Shown here: positions 27,043 through 35,870 of the stretch, one piece after another
Layout of the letters: each line of letters opens with the position of its first letter
How positions within the stretch are numbered: position 1 is the first letter of the stretch
From: Arthrobacter agilis
Lineage (GTDB): Bacteria; Actinomycetota; Actinomycetes; Actinomycetales; Micrococcaceae
DNA length: 64,000 bases
Assembly: GCF_030816075.1 (NCBI RefSeq)
Contig: NZ_JAUSXO010000001.1
Location: forward strand, 1,054,001-1,118,000
Direction: 5' to 3'
Notes under the pieces: model-generated
Told to the model about the DNA's origin: nothing
The model's database searches: none
The model's input: the letters and a program-made list of their open reading frames with translations, nothing else
Translations under genes and position numbers: made by a program

Positions 27043-27603
27043 ATGATCCGGCGGCAGGACCTGAGGCGCCCGGCGCTGTTCCTCCACATCGACCGTGGCA
27101 CGCAACGGCGACTCCTCGTTGCCGCGGTGGCGCGCACGGCCTCCGCGGTGGGCCTGACCCTGCTGGTCTACGCGGTGATGCCGATCGACGGGTTCACGAG
27201 GGACGATCCCGCGGCCGCCTGGTTCTGGCTCGTCGTCGTCGGCGCGGTGTTCCTCACGGCCATGACGTTCCAGGTCCGCCTCGTCGCCCGCGCGGACGCT
27301 CCCCAGATCCGCGCGGTCGAAGCCGTGGTGCACAGCGTCGTCCTGTTCCTCTGCCTCTTCTCGATGCTCTACACGGCCATGTCGGCAACGGATCCGGCGT
27401 CCTTCAGCGAACCGCTCAGCAAGGTGGACGGCCTGTATTTCACGAGCACCACCCTGTCCACGGTGGGATTCGGCGACATCACACCGGCGAGCGACCTGGC
27501 CCGCGCCGTGGTGACGGTCCAGCTGATCGCGGGTCTCGGAGTCCTGGCGCTCATCGCCGAGGTGTTCTTCTTCGCGGCGCGGCAGCCGCGCGGCGAGGCC
27601 TGA
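27043..27603 (+). CDS. Potassium channel family protein
   Basis: A 186-aa ion channel. Three hydrophobic segments precede a pore loop with selectivity filter TVGFGDI (within STTLSTVGFGDITP) and a final pore-lining helix (VVTVQLIAGLGVLALIAEVF). No cytosolic regulatory (RCK) domain. ATG at 27043 chosen; an in-frame GTG at 27010 would add 11 residues. It stands alone between a spacer with the shared palindrome and a strong terminator. Confidence 0.88.
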   Translation: MIRRQDLRRPALFLHIDRGTQRRLLVAAVARTASAVGLTLLVYAVMPIDGFTRDDPAAAWFWLVVVGAVFLTAMTFQVRLVARADAPQIRAVEAVVHSVVLFLCLFSMLYTAMSATDPASFSEPLSKVDGLYFTSTTLSTVGFGDITPASDLARAVVTVQLIAGLGVLALIAEVFFFAARQPRGEA

Positions 27604-27660
27604 GCGCCCGCGGCACGACCGGACCCCGGGGCCGCCGTCGTCGGTCGCCCGGACATGAGC

Positions 27661-27690
27661 GTGCCTCCCGCCCCGAGGAGCGGGAGGCAC
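27661..27690. terminator. Bidirectional terminator
   Basis: GTGCCTCCCGC (27661-27671) pairs perfectly with GCGGGAGGCAC (27680-27690) across an 8-nt loop, between convergent genes. Confidence 0.8.
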
Positions 27691-27703
27691 CCTGTCGGGG
27701 AGA

Positions 27704-28090
27704 TCAGACAGCGACCTTCGACTTGATGGCGTCGAACTCGCTCGCGGTGATGGTTCCGGAGTCGAGGAGGCCCTTCGCCTTCGTGATCTCGTCGCTGGGG
27801 CTCGAGATCGCGATGCGGCGGATGTACGCCTCGTTCGCCTCCTGCCGTTGGCGGTTGCTCGCCTGGCTCCGTTCCGTGATCCCCTGGCCGCGCGCGATCA
27901 GGTAGACCAGGACGGTCAGGAAGGGTACGAGCACCAGGGCGAGGAGCCAGACGGCCTTCCCCCAGCCGTTGAGTTCCCGATCACGGAAGACATCGCCGAT
28001 CACGGTGAACAGCGCGAACAGATAGCCGAAGAAGGCGTACAGGCAGATGAGCCACCAGACGATGTCCCAGAAGTTCTCAAAAAAGCTCAT
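27704..28090 (-). CDS. PLDc_N and SHOCT domain membrane protein
   Basis: A 128-aa protein with two transmembrane helices in a phospholipase D-nuclease N-terminal (PLDc_N) type domain (MSFFENFWDIVWWLICLYAF, then AVWLLALVLVPFLTVLVYLIA) and a C-terminal SHOCT motif (EITKAKGLLDSGTITASEFD). Such proteins are common in actinobacterial stress loci, with unknown function. ATG 28090 gives the usual MSFF start; ATG 28102 would add four residues. Confidence 0.85.
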   Translation of the reverse strand: MSFFENFWDIVWWLICLYAFFGYLFALFTVIGDVFRDRELNGWGKAVWLLALVLVPFLTVLVYLIARGQGITERSQASNRQRQEANEAYIRRIAISSPSDEITKAKGLLDSGTITASEFDAIKSKVAV

Positions 28091-28197
28091 GATGATTCCC
28101 ATGCTCGCAGTGATGCGGCGGTGTTCTGCTCGAACGGGGCCGCGGTGATGATGAGGTCAGCCCTCGATTGGTAGTCGTCTCCCGGATCATCTGGAGT

Positions 28198-28680
28198 TCA
28201 GCACTCGACCTCCTTCGCGAGATCGGTGACCGCGGTCTGGAGATCCGAGGCTTCATTGCGCAGTGATTCGACGGCTTCGGGCACCGTGGCCTGCTCGCGG
28301 ACGTCGTCGACGGCCTTCTCGAGCTTCCGTTCGGCCGCAGCGACGGCGGTCATCCGCTCCTCCGCGACATCCATGGCGGCCCGGTCCATCTCCCTGTAGG
28401 TCTTCACGACCTCGTCCCGCGCCGAGCGGAGCTCCTCGATGGTGGCCTCGGGGGTGACGGTGTCCCTGAAGCCCGTCACCGCGCCGCTGAAGGCCGTTGC
28501 GGCTTCGCACAGACGCGCGGCGCCGGCCTCTTCCGGCGTACTGCTCGGACTGCTGGAGCTGCTCGGGCTGCTGGTGCTGGTCGACGCCTCGGTCGTCCCG
28601 CTGGAGCCGCAACCCGCCAGCACCACGATCATCACCCCCATCGCCACGGGTCCGGCCAGGATTCGATGTGATGTTGACAC
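28198..28680 (-). CDS. Lipoprotein, hypothetical
   Basis: A 160-aa lipoprotein with lipobox VLAGC (Cys24), a Ser/Thr-rich spacer to about residue 48, and a long charged helical region (residues 55-155) with coiled-coil character and two further Cys (58 and the C-terminal residue) that could form a disulfide. GTG at 28680 is preceded by AGGAG with 8-nt spacing. Role unknown; it diverges from a large membrane protein across a spacer holding two copies of the shared palindrome. Confidence 0.78.
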   Translation of the reverse strand: MSTSHRILAGPVAMGVMIVVLAGCGSSGTTEASTSTSSPSSSSSPSSTPEEAGAARLCEAATAFSGAVTGFRDTVTPEATIEELRSARDEVVKTYREMDRAAMDVAEERMTAVAAAERKLEKAVDDVREQATVPEAVESLRNEASDLQTAVTDLAKEVEC

Positions 28681-28766
28681 TGGAGGCTCCTTCGTAGGCT
28701 GACGACCGCTGCGCTGCCCGTCCCACGGCTGCTGCAGTCATTCTTGCCCCGGCACCCGGCGAGGGC

Positions 28767-28785
28767 CTCACCCCTTCCGGATGAG
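28767..28785. promoter_or_regulatory. Shared palindrome, copy B
   Basis: CTCACCCCTTCCGGATGAG. It is preceded by GGCGAGGG exactly as copy A is, so similarity to copy A extends over about 29 nt with only three differences. Confidence 0.6.
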
Positions 28786-28815
28786 AACCGGGCATCGGAC
28801 GCAGCAGGTCATCAG

Positions 28816-28834
28816 TTCATCCTGCGCGGGTGAG
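28816..28834. promoter_or_regulatory. Shared palindrome, copy C (inverted)
   Basis: Read on the minus strand: CTCACCCGCGCAGGATGAA, one base off the consensus, 30 nt from copy B. Confidence 0.5.
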
Positions 28835-28982
28835 GCCGGAGCGTCCCGCTGGGGGGGAGTATTCAAGGGCCGCAGTTCCGGGACCGGAGGGAGTGTCACA
28901 TGAGGATCGGACCAGGACTACCGGCAGGCACCCCGTTCTTCGGCGGGCCGTCGGGTGGAGCGGTCATCGGGACGGAGCTGCC

Positions 28983-30344
28983 ATGAGCACGGAGGGCGAG
29001 GAGCTCACCCGGCTGCGGTACCAGGTGGCCGAGCTCGAGCGGGAACGGGATGCGGCCCAGGAGTCCGCGGGTGCTCGGCGGGAAGGCTCCTCGGCGCGGG
29101 TGTGGCGGAGGGCTGCGGCTCTCGTCCTCGTCATCCTCACCGCGGTGTCGGCCCTCGTCGCCGTTCCCGCCATGTACCTGCGCGCGGAACTGCTCGACAC
29201 CGACCGCTACGTGGCGACCGTCGCGCCGCTCGCCGTCGAACCGGCGGTCCAGCGCGAGATCGCCGCCAAGGTCACCGAACAGATCACCGTTGCGGCGGAC
29301 ATCGAGGCGACCACCCGTGACGCCCTGACCGAACTCACCCGTGGGACACCCCGCGCGGCTCCCGTCATCACCGGTCTCGCGCCGGCGGTCGCCCAGCAGT
29401 TCGAATCCCTGGTCGGTACGGCGGTGACGGGGTTCGTGGAGAGCCCCCGGTTCGAGGACCTGTGGATCCGGGCGAACCGGGCCGCCCACCAGGCCCTGGT
29501 GAATCTGGCCGGAGGCCGGACCGATGGCGCCATCACGATCGACGAGAGCGGTACCGTGGCCATCTCCTCGCGGGAGATCGTCGCCGAGGTGAAGGACCGG
29601 CTGCTCCAGCAGGGCGTCGGTATCGCGTCGAGGATCCCGGACACCGACGCGCAGATCACTCTCTTCCAGTCACCCGAACTCGTCAGGGCCGCGCAGGCCC
29701 TCAACGCCCTCGACCGCGCCGCGCCCCTCCTCGTCGGGTTCTCGATCCTGAGCGCGGTCGGCGCCGTCGTCGTCGCACCCCGGGGGCGACGACGGCGCAC
29801 CACCGGCTCGGTGGGCCTGGCCTTCGCCGTGGCGATGGCCGTTCTCGCACTCGGACTGACGGTAGGCCGCGGGATCTACCTCACGGCGGTCCCGCCGGAC
29901 GTGGTGTCACCGGCAGCGGCCGAGAGCCTCAGCGACACCCTCATCTCACCGCTGAGGACCAGCCTGCGGCTGGTCCTCGTCGTCGGGCTGGTGATCGCGC
30001 TCGTCGCGTTCCTCGCCGGCCCGTCGCGGACCGCCACGCAGCTCCGCCGCGGTCTGGCACGTGCCGGAGGGGCCGTGACCGGACGGATCGGCACCGGGAG
30101 TGCCCGACCATGGCAGCACACACTGGCACGGCACCGACGCAGCATCGAAGGAGCCGTCGTGGGCGGTGCTGTGCTCCTGCTCGTCTTCTGGCCGGATCCG
30201 ACAGCCGCAGTGGCCCTCTGGACACTCGCCGCCGTCGCGCTGCTGGTCCTGCTCGTCGAGCTCGCCTCCGGGCCCGCCGTACGGCGCACCGCGGACCCAC
30301 CGCTCGGCGCCGTGCCCCGGGTCCAGGGACAGGAGTCCGGCTGA
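28983..30344 (+). CDS. Large integral membrane protein, hypothetical
   Basis: A 453-aa membrane protein. A short N-terminal coiled coil (EELTRLRYQVAELERERDA) precedes one transmembrane helix (about residues 42-62), a 180-residue extracytoplasmic region (ELLDTDRYVATVAPLAVEP onward), then a cluster of five or so helices in the C-terminal half. The layout matches a recurrent actinobacterial family of unknown function. GGAGC precedes ATG at 28983. Followed after 44 nt by a ClC-type channel, likely in one operon. Confidence 0.8.
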   Translation: MSTEGEELTRLRYQVAELERERDAAQESAGARREGSSARVWRRAAALVLVILTAVSALVAVPAMYLRAELLDTDRYVATVAPLAVEPAVQREIAAKVTEQITVAADIEATTRDALTELTRGTPRAAPVITGLAPAVAQQFESLVGTAVTGFVESPRFEDLWIRANRAAHQALVNLAGGRTDGAITIDESGTVAISSREIVAEVKDRLLQQGVGIASRIPDTDAQITLFQSPELVRAAQALNALDRAAPLLVGFSILSAVGAVVVAPRGRRRRTTGSVGLAFAVAMAVLALGLTVGRGIYLTAVPPDVVSPAAAESLSDTLISPLRTSLRLVLVVGLVIALVAFLAGPSRTATQLRRGLARAGGAVTGRIGTGSARPWQHTLARHRRSIEGAVVGGAVLLLVFWPDPTAAVALWTLAAVALLVLLVELASGPAVRRTADPPLGAVPRVQGQESG

Positions 30345-30388
30345 GATGAACAGGATCGCACCGGGAACGGATCGGCAGGGTGACGACC

Positions 30389-31681
30389 ATGGCCACTGAC
30401 ACCTCCCACGAGGCTCCTCCACTGCGGACCCACCTCACCCTCTGCATCCCCGCGATCCTCGTGGGTGCCGTCTCCGCCGTCGGGTTGTACGCCGTCGAAG
30501 AGCTCGCGCACGCCGTCGAACACCTGCTGTGGGAGACCCTGCCGGCCGCCTGGAAGATCGATCCCGCGTCCGGCTGGTGGATCTTCGGTGTCCTCACGCT
30601 CGCGGGCGTGGTGATCGGCCTGGTGGTGCAGTTCGCCCCCGGCCACGGTGGGACGGACTCGGCGACGACCGAGCTCATCGCCCCGCCGCTCCGGCTGTCC
30701 GCCGTGCCGAGCCTGCTCGCGGTCACGGTGCTCGGACTGGCAGGGGGCGTCAGCCTGGGGCCGGAGATCCCCATCATCGCGTTCAACACGGCCATCCTCG
30801 TGGCACTCGTCGCCCGGCTCTGGCCGGGGATCGGCACCGAACTCGTCGTCATCATCACAGCGGCCGGAACGATCGGCGCACTCTTCGGGACACCCGTTGC
30901 GGCCGCCCTCGTCTTCACGGGTGTCGTCGCCGGGTTCAAGGGTGGTGGCGCGCTGTGGGACCGGCTCTTCATCCCGCTGGTGGCGGCGGGTGCGGGGACG
31001 ATCACGATGCGGTGGCTCGACGGCCCCCAATTGCCCGAGGCCGGGTTCTCCCAGCTCGGCACCCCGGGTGCGGCGGATCTCGTGGCCGGCCTCGGAGTGA
31101 CCATCGCCGCCACACTGATCGGGCTCGCCGCGGTCTACGTGTTCCCGCACGCGCACCGGTTCTTCCACGGGCTGAGGAATCCCGCGGTCTACATCGCACT
31201 CGGCGGCGCGGTCCTCGGTGTCCTCGGGGTCCTCGGCGGTCCCGTGACCCTCTTCAAGGGTGCGAGCCAGATGGGCGAGCTGATCCGGAACCAGGGGGAC
31301 TACTCGGCCGCGGATCTGGTCTTCATCATCGCGGTCAAGCTCGCGGCGCTCGTGGTGGCCGCCGCGGCCGGTTTCCGGGGCGGGCGCATCTTCCCGGCGG
31401 TCTTCATCGGGACGGCTGCGGGCCTGGTGGCCTGCGCGATCTTCCCCACGATCCCGCTCGGGCTGGCGCTGGGCTGCGGCATCCTCGGCGTCGTCCTGCC
31501 GGTGGCACGCGACGGCTGGATCGCCCTGTTCATCGCCGTCGTGGTGGTCGGCGATGCCGGCGTGCTGCCCGTCCTCTGCATAGCGATCCTGCCGGCCTGG
31601 CTCCTGGTGTCCCGGGCGCCCGAGATGCTCATCCATGCCCCGTCACCCACGGCGGCGAAGGGGTCGCCGGTCGGGCCGTAG
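30389..31681 (+). CDS. ClC-type chloride/ion channel (YfeO-like)
   Basis: A 430-aa ClC family protein with about ten hydrophobic helices. Recognisable family blocks: GHGGTDSATT at the first ion-site loop, GGVSLGPEIPI (the GxEGP region in the YfeO style), and RGGRIFPAVFIG (GxFxP). ClC proteins move Cl- or exchange it for H+. ATG 30389 is taken with AGGGTGA upstream; GTG 30380 is in frame too. It ends 17 nt from a convergent gene. Confidence 0.88.
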   Translation: MATDTSHEAPPLRTHLTLCIPAILVGAVSAVGLYAVEELAHAVEHLLWETLPAAWKIDPASGWWIFGVLTLAGVVIGLVVQFAPGHGGTDSATTELIAPPLRLSAVPSLLAVTVLGLAGGVSLGPEIPIIAFNTAILVALVARLWPGIGTELVVIITAAGTIGALFGTPVAAALVFTGVVAGFKGGGALWDRLFIPLVAAGAGTITMRWLDGPQLPEAGFSQLGTPGAADLVAGLGVTIAATLIGLAAVYVFPHAHRFFHGLRNPAVYIALGGAVLGVLGVLGGPVTLFKGASQMGELIRNQGDYSAADLVFIIAVKLAALVVAAAAGFRGGRIFPAVFIGTAAGLVACAIFPTIPLGLALGCGILGVVLPVARDGWIALFIAVVVVGDAGVLPVLCIAILPAWLLVSRAPEMLIHAPSPTAAKGSPVGP

Positions 31682-31698
31682 GCGGACGGACTCCCGGC

Positions 31699-32295
31699 TC
31701 AGGGGGCGGGGGTGCAGCCGGGTGGTTCCGAGTTGCCGCTGATGGTGAAGTCCTCGCAGGTCAGGAATGCGGCGTGGTTCCGGCCCAGAAGGAAGCAGGT
31801 GGCCGCGATGGCCAGCACAGCCGCGACGACGATGATGCGCCACATCAGGGGCAGGTCCTCCCCGAACTCGGGCCAGATGATGCGCGCCAGCACCCAGATG
31901 GTCGCCGGAATACCGAGAATGGCGACCGTACCCCCGAGGGTGTCGACCACCGGTCCTAGGAAACCCCGGTCTCCCCTGAACGCGATCGCCAGCACCAGCC
32001 ACACCGTGGGGACGGACAGGGCCACCGCCTTGGCAAGACGATGCCGGTCGTCCTGGCGTCGGATCAGGACGACGAGGAGGGCCGCCGTCGCGGCAGCCCA
32101 CACGCTCAGGATCTGTTCGAAGAACAGGACCCCCCAGGCGCCCAGGGTGAAGGACGGCCACCAGACGGCGATACTCATGCCCACCGCCACGACGGCTGTC
32201 GGTCGGGACGGGCTCCGCACCGGCACGGCCGGCTCGGCCGACGGCGAGGGCATCACGGGCCCCTTGGCGAAGGTGTTGCGGATGTTTCGGATCAT
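31699..32295 (-). CDS. Small membrane protein, hypothetical
   Basis: A 198-aa protein with four probable transmembrane segments (from VVAVGMSIAVWWPSF to IIVVAAVLAIAATCFLL) and a short C-terminal domain with two Cys (LTCEDFT ... GCTPAP). GGGAGG 5 nt before the ATG at 32295 decides the start; in-frame ATGs further up lie across the palindrome. No family recognised. Copy D of the shared palindrome is 59 nt upstream. Confidence 0.75.
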   Translation of the reverse strand: MIRNIRNTFAKGPVMPSPSAEPAVPVRSPSRPTAVVAVGMSIAVWWPSFTLGAWGVLFFEQILSVWAAATAALLVVLIRRQDDRHRLAKAVALSVPTVWLVLAIAFRGDRGFLGPVVDTLGGTVAILGIPATIWVLARIIWPEFGEDLPLMWRIIVVAAVLAIAATCFLLGRNHAAFLTCEDFTISGNSEPPGCTPAP

Positions 32296-32353
32296 GGAAC
32301 CTCCCGGTGCCTGAGCCTTCGCGCCCATCATGACGTCCTGCTCCTTCCCCGTC

Positions 32354-32372
32354 CTCATCCCCAGGGGATGAG
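32354..32372. promoter_or_regulatory. Shared palindrome, copy D
   Basis: CTCATCCCCAGGGGATGAG, a perfect palindrome around a central A, 59 nt before the small membrane protein gene. Confidence 0.65.
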
Positions 32373-32436
32373 CCGGCCGGTGGGAGCCCACCGGATCCTG
32401 CAGGCCTCGTCCGGCGCCTTCCGGGGAGGGCCGTGC

Positions 32437-32943
32437 TCAGAACTCCCTGAGGTAGCACAGCATCCGGTACTCGCCGCCGGGTTCGATGTTGGTGAAACCG
32501 TGGCGCTCGTAGAACCGTCGGGTGTCGACGTCGACCTCGTCCACATCGATGTGCATCTCACGGGCGCCGCGCGTGCGCACGCCGTCGACCGCCACCGTCA
32601 GCAGGGCCGTACCGATGCCCTGGTCCCGCAGCCCCGGACGGACGTACAGCTCCTCGAGCTGCGCGAGGGGCCCGTCGTCGTAAGGCGTGGGACGCAGGGT
32701 GAGGAACGCGAAGCCCGCCGGTGCGTCGTCGTCCTCGGCCAGGACCACGAGCACCTCCGGCATGGCCAGGAGCCGGCGGAACCGCTGCCCGAGGGCGTCC
32801 GCCGTCGGCGTCGCGGCCCCGAACTCCGTGTTGAAGTCGTGGAGGAGTCGGCCGACGGTGTCCGCGTCGCGGTGCGTGGCCGTCCTCGCCCGGAGGGTCG
32901 GCCGTCCGGTCGTCGGACCGGGGCCGGGCGCCGGAGGGCCCAT
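32437..32943 (-). CDS. GNAT family N-acetyltransferase
   Basis: A 168-aa acetyltransferase with a complete fold: LEELYVRPGLRDQGIGTALL (acetyl-CoA motif) and FYERHGFTNIEPGGEYRM at the end. The ATG at 32943 is only 3 nt from the stop of the exporter gene, so they form an operon; the enzyme might modify the exported compound, which is inference. Confidence 0.88.
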   Translation of the reverse strand: MGPPAPGPGPTTGRPTLRARTATHRDADTVGRLLHDFNTEFGAATPTADALGQRFRRLLAMPEVLVVLAEDDDAPAGFAFLTLRPTPYDDGPLAQLEELYVRPGLRDQGIGTALLTVAVDGVRTRGAREMHIDVDEVDVDTRRFYERHGFTNIEPGGEYRMLCYLREF

Positions 32944-32946
32944 CTG

Positions 32947-34425
32947 CTATCGATCCGGGCCGGCAGGACCGGCGGAGGCCGCGGCGGTCCGGGCATAGGT
33001 GGCCGACACCTGACGGTAGACCGGCGTGAAGAACGCAGCGACAGCGGCCAGGATCATGATGATGCCCGCGATCAGGAACACGAGGGCGATCCCGCGGGAC
33101 GTACCCTCGCCCAGCAGCGGGGCAAGCCGAGCGGCGCCCTCCGAGGACCGCGCGTACGGGATGATCCAGAACTGGGCGATCGGCGCGATGAGGAACGCGG
33201 TGATCGGTGCCGCCGCGGACTCGAAGGCCAGGGCGAAGCCGAACACGCGGCCCTGGCGCTCCAGGGGCACCGTCTGCTGGATGACCGTCTGCTCCGCGGC
33301 CTCCACGAAGGGGATCAGGGTCAGGTAGAGCCAGATCCCCGCGATGTAGAGCCAGGCCCACTCCCGGAGGGTGAATACCGCCCCGATGGCGCCCATCGCG
33401 ATCACGGCGAGCAGCAGCGTGCGCAGCGGGTTGGCGCCGAGTCCGAACTTGCCGATCAGGGCCCCACCGACGATGAACCCCGTGGCCCCGACGGCGAACA
33501 GCGTCCCCCACATCTCCACGGAGAACAGCTCCAGGCCGTAGGGGTCCATGAGCGCCATGTAGACGCCGCCGATGAAGTTGTTGAAGGTGGAGAAGATGAT
33601 CAGCGCGAACAGGCCCTGGATGGCGAGCACAGCCGCGAGGGAGCCCCGGAGGTCGAAGGCGCCGTGGGCGTCGGTGGGCACCGGCTGCGCCTCCTCCGGC
33701 ATGCGCAGCGTGAGCAGGTGCGCGAACGACAGCGCGGTGAGGACGACGGCGACGACGACCGTCCAGCCCATACCGACGAGGCCGACCGAGAGGCCGGAGA
33801 GGACGGAGGTGACGATGAACATCAGCCCCTGCACCATGCCCACCAGGCCGTTGGCGTTGGCGCGCCGATCGGGCTCGATCAGGATGGTCACCGCCGTGGA
33901 CAGGGCGATGTTGCGCATGTTCTCGACGACGGCACCCACCAGGATGATGAGGGAGAACACCCAGAACCAGGGCTGGGTCAGATCCAGCAGCCACGCGGTG
34001 GGCGTCAGGAGGAACAGGGCGCCGGACAGCAGGAACATCACCAGTGTGAAGGTCGCGGCGAAGCGCATGACCGTCAGTTTGCGGAAGCGGTCCACGAACG
34101 TGCCGAAGCTGATGCTGGAGAGGGCCATCAGCAGCATGTAGGCGCCGCCGATGACCCCGGTGGCGATGACGTTGCGCGTCTCCAGGTACACCCAGAAGGT
34201 GAGGGCGAACCACAGGTAGCTGGTGGTGATGTTCGCGAGGGCCGTGTTGACGAGGATCCCGGCGAAGGTCCGCGAGCGCTGCTTCGGATCGCGTGCCCGC
34301 CCGTCGATCGTCCCGACGGCACCCTCCTCGGCCCGGGCGGCGGGGTCAGCGGCTTCCCCGGAGGTGTCCGGGCCGCCACGGGAGGCCGCAGCAGTCGGAG
34401 GCGGGGGCGGATCCTGCCCGGTCAT
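32947..34425 (-). CDS. MFS transporter
   Basis: A 492-aa major facilitator with a 50-residue hydrophilic N-terminus, 12 transmembrane segments, and a motif A-like loop FGTFVDRFRKLTVMR between helices 2 and 3. The overall pattern is that of the macrolide-efflux/EntS-like exporters. There is no ribosome binding site before ATG 34425; a promoter placed to give a leaderless mRNA is described separately. Confidence 0.88.
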   Translation of the reverse strand: MTGQDPPPPPTAAASRGGPDTSGEAADPAARAEEGAVGTIDGRARDPKQRSRTFAGILVNTALANITTSYLWFALTFWVYLETRNVIATGVIGGAYMLLMALSSISFGTFVDRFRKLTVMRFAATFTLVMFLLSGALFLLTPTAWLLDLTQPWFWVFSLIILVGAVVENMRNIALSTAVTILIEPDRRANANGLVGMVQGLMFIVTSVLSGLSVGLVGMGWTVVVAVVLTALSFAHLLTLRMPEEAQPVPTDAHGAFDLRGSLAAVLAIQGLFALIIFSTFNNFIGGVYMALMDPYGLELFSVEMWGTLFAVGATGFIVGGALIGKFGLGANPLRTLLLAVIAMGAIGAVFTLREWAWLYIAGIWLYLTLIPFVEAAEQTVIQQTVPLERQGRVFGFALAFESAAAPITAFLIAPIAQFWIIPYARSSEGAARLAPLLGEGTSRGIALVFLIAGIIMILAAVAAFFTPVYRQVSATYARTAAASAGPAGPDR

Positions 34426-34432
34426 GCCGATC

Positions 34433-34461
34433 AGTGTACTGGCGACCTGCGGGCGCGGGAA
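34433..34461 (-). promoter_or_regulatory. Probable leaderless promoter of the MFS gene
   Basis: On the minus strand TTCCCG (34461-34456), a 17-nt spacer and TACACT (34438-34433) end 7 nt before the ATG, so transcription would start at or near the start codon. Confidence 0.45.
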
Positions 34462-34620
34462 GGACCGGGGCCCGGACAGGGCCGTGCGGATCCTGCGGGT
34501 GCGGGGCCAGGGCATCCCGGGATGTGGAGGCGGCATGCGACGGCGCGCCGTTGTCCTGTCGGAACGGCGCCCGCCGGCTCACACTGGTACCACCAGGAGT
34601 CCTCTCGAGGTAGGCGCGTC

Positions 34621-35829
34621 ATGGTGATCGAGTGCGTGGTGATCGGAGCCGGCCCCGCCGGGCTCGCCGCAAGCGCCTCGTTGTCGGGAGCCGGCATCCA
34701 GCACGTCGTCCTGGAGCGGGCCAGGCCGGGCGAGACCTGGCGGACGCAGCGCTGGGATTCGCTGCACCTGAACAACCCCGGCTTCATGAACTCCATGTTG
34801 GGCGAGCAGGATCCGGGCACGTACCTGACACGGGTGGAGGTGGTGCAGCGCCTCGAGACGTTGGCCTCGACGTCACCCGTGCTCTGTGGAGTCGCCGTGA
34901 TCGGGCTGTCGAGGCGTGACCGTTCCTGGCTCATCCAGACCAGTGACGGCCCGTACGAGACCCGTACCATCGTGGTGGCAAGCGGGGGTGAGAACGTGCC
35001 CCGTGTACTCGCTCTGGGAGGTCGGCTACCGGCTCGGATCGTCCAGCGCCATGCCGCGACCTACAGGCATGCGGACGAGCTCCCCGACGGCGCTGTGCTC
35101 GTCGTCGGCAGTGCACAGTCGGGAACACAGATCACCCAGGAGCTGATGGCGGCGGGCAGACGGGTCTGGCTGGCGACCTGCCCGATCGGCCGCGCCTCGG
35201 CGGTGTATCGCGGGAAGGACACCGTCCGGTGGCTGGACGAAGCCGGATTCTTCGAGCACCGCCCCGAGGACCTGCCGGACCGCCGGGCGATCAGGGCCGT
35301 GCCGGCCCTGCTGGCGCCAGGAGGGCACGACATCAGCCTCCAGATGCTGGCCAGGGCCGGAGCAACACTGACCGGTCGCCTCACAGGGGTCGACGACGAA
35401 ACACTGACCTTCGACGACAGTACGGCGGCCAACGTCGCCTACGGGGACCGCTCCGCGGAGAGCATCCGGGCCCTCGTCGATGCACACATCCGACGCCACG
35501 GGATCGACGCTCCCGCGGCCACCCCGGACGGAGCGGGGGAGCCGATCGCGCTCGATCCTCCTCCTCGTCTGCGCCTGGGAAGCACCGGGATCGGCAGCGT
35601 CATCTGGTGCACCGGGTACACGGGCGCCTTCCACTGGCTCCCGGACGACCTCACCGATAGCGCCGGGGCTCCCCTGCACCAGGGGACCGCTTCGCCGGCG
35701 CCAGGAATCTGGTTCATCGGCCTGCGGTGGTTGGTTCGCCGCACCTCGGGCAATTTCATCGGTTTCCCCAGAGACGCGGAGGCCGTCACGAACTCCGTGA
35801 GGACCTTCCTGGGGGCCGTGACTCCCTGA
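34621..35829 (+). CDS. Flavin-containing monooxygenase-like NAD(P)-binding protein
   Basis: A 402-aa FAD/NAD(P)-dependent oxidoreductase. FAD motif GAGPAGLAASASLSGAG at the N-terminus, then WRTQRWDSLHLNNP, a second dinucleotide motif VVGSAQSGTQITQEL at about residue 160, and the late ATG-like motif VIWCTGYTG. Typical of CzcO/flavin monooxygenase relatives. ATG at 34621 follows GAGGTAGG. The open frame continues 860 codons upstream, but that is antisense to the MFS gene. Followed after 41 nt by an SDR gene. Confidence 0.85.
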   Translation: MVIECVVIGAGPAGLAASASLSGAGIQHVVLERARPGETWRTQRWDSLHLNNPGFMNSMLGEQDPGTYLTRVEVVQRLETLASTSPVLCGVAVIGLSRRDRSWLIQTSDGPYETRTIVVASGGENVPRVLALGGRLPARIVQRHAATYRHADELPDGAVLVVGSAQSGTQITQELMAAGRRVWLATCPIGRASAVYRGKDTVRWLDEAGFFEHRPEDLPDRRAIRAVPALLAPGGHDISLQMLARAGATLTGRLTGVDDETLTFDDSTAANVAYGDRSAESIRALVDAHIRRHGIDAPAATPDGAGEPIALDPPPRLRLGSTGIGSVIWCTGYTGAFHWLPDDLTDSAGAPLHQGTASPAPGIWFIGLRWLVRRTSGNFIGFPRDAEAVTNSVRTFLGAVTP

Positions 35830-35870
35830 CAGCCCTGCCCGAGCCCGACGATCCCCATGGAGGCAACACC

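Larger units (their letters stand above)
28681..28982. other. Divergent intergenic stretch with two palindromes
   Basis: A 302-nt spacer between the lipoprotein and membrane protein genes; it holds copies B and C of the shared palindrome and no gene. Confidence 0.5.

Noticed and set aside
29876-31636. A 586-codon minus-strand frame rich in Arg, Asp and Glu
   Set aside because: Antisense to the membrane protein and the ClC channel; low-complexity translation typical of shadows.
32041-34620. An 860-codon upstream extension of the monooxygenase frame
   Set aside because: It is antisense to a clear MFS transporter and GNAT gene; composition is typical of high-GC antisense frames (His/Arg/Gly/Asp-rich, no domain).
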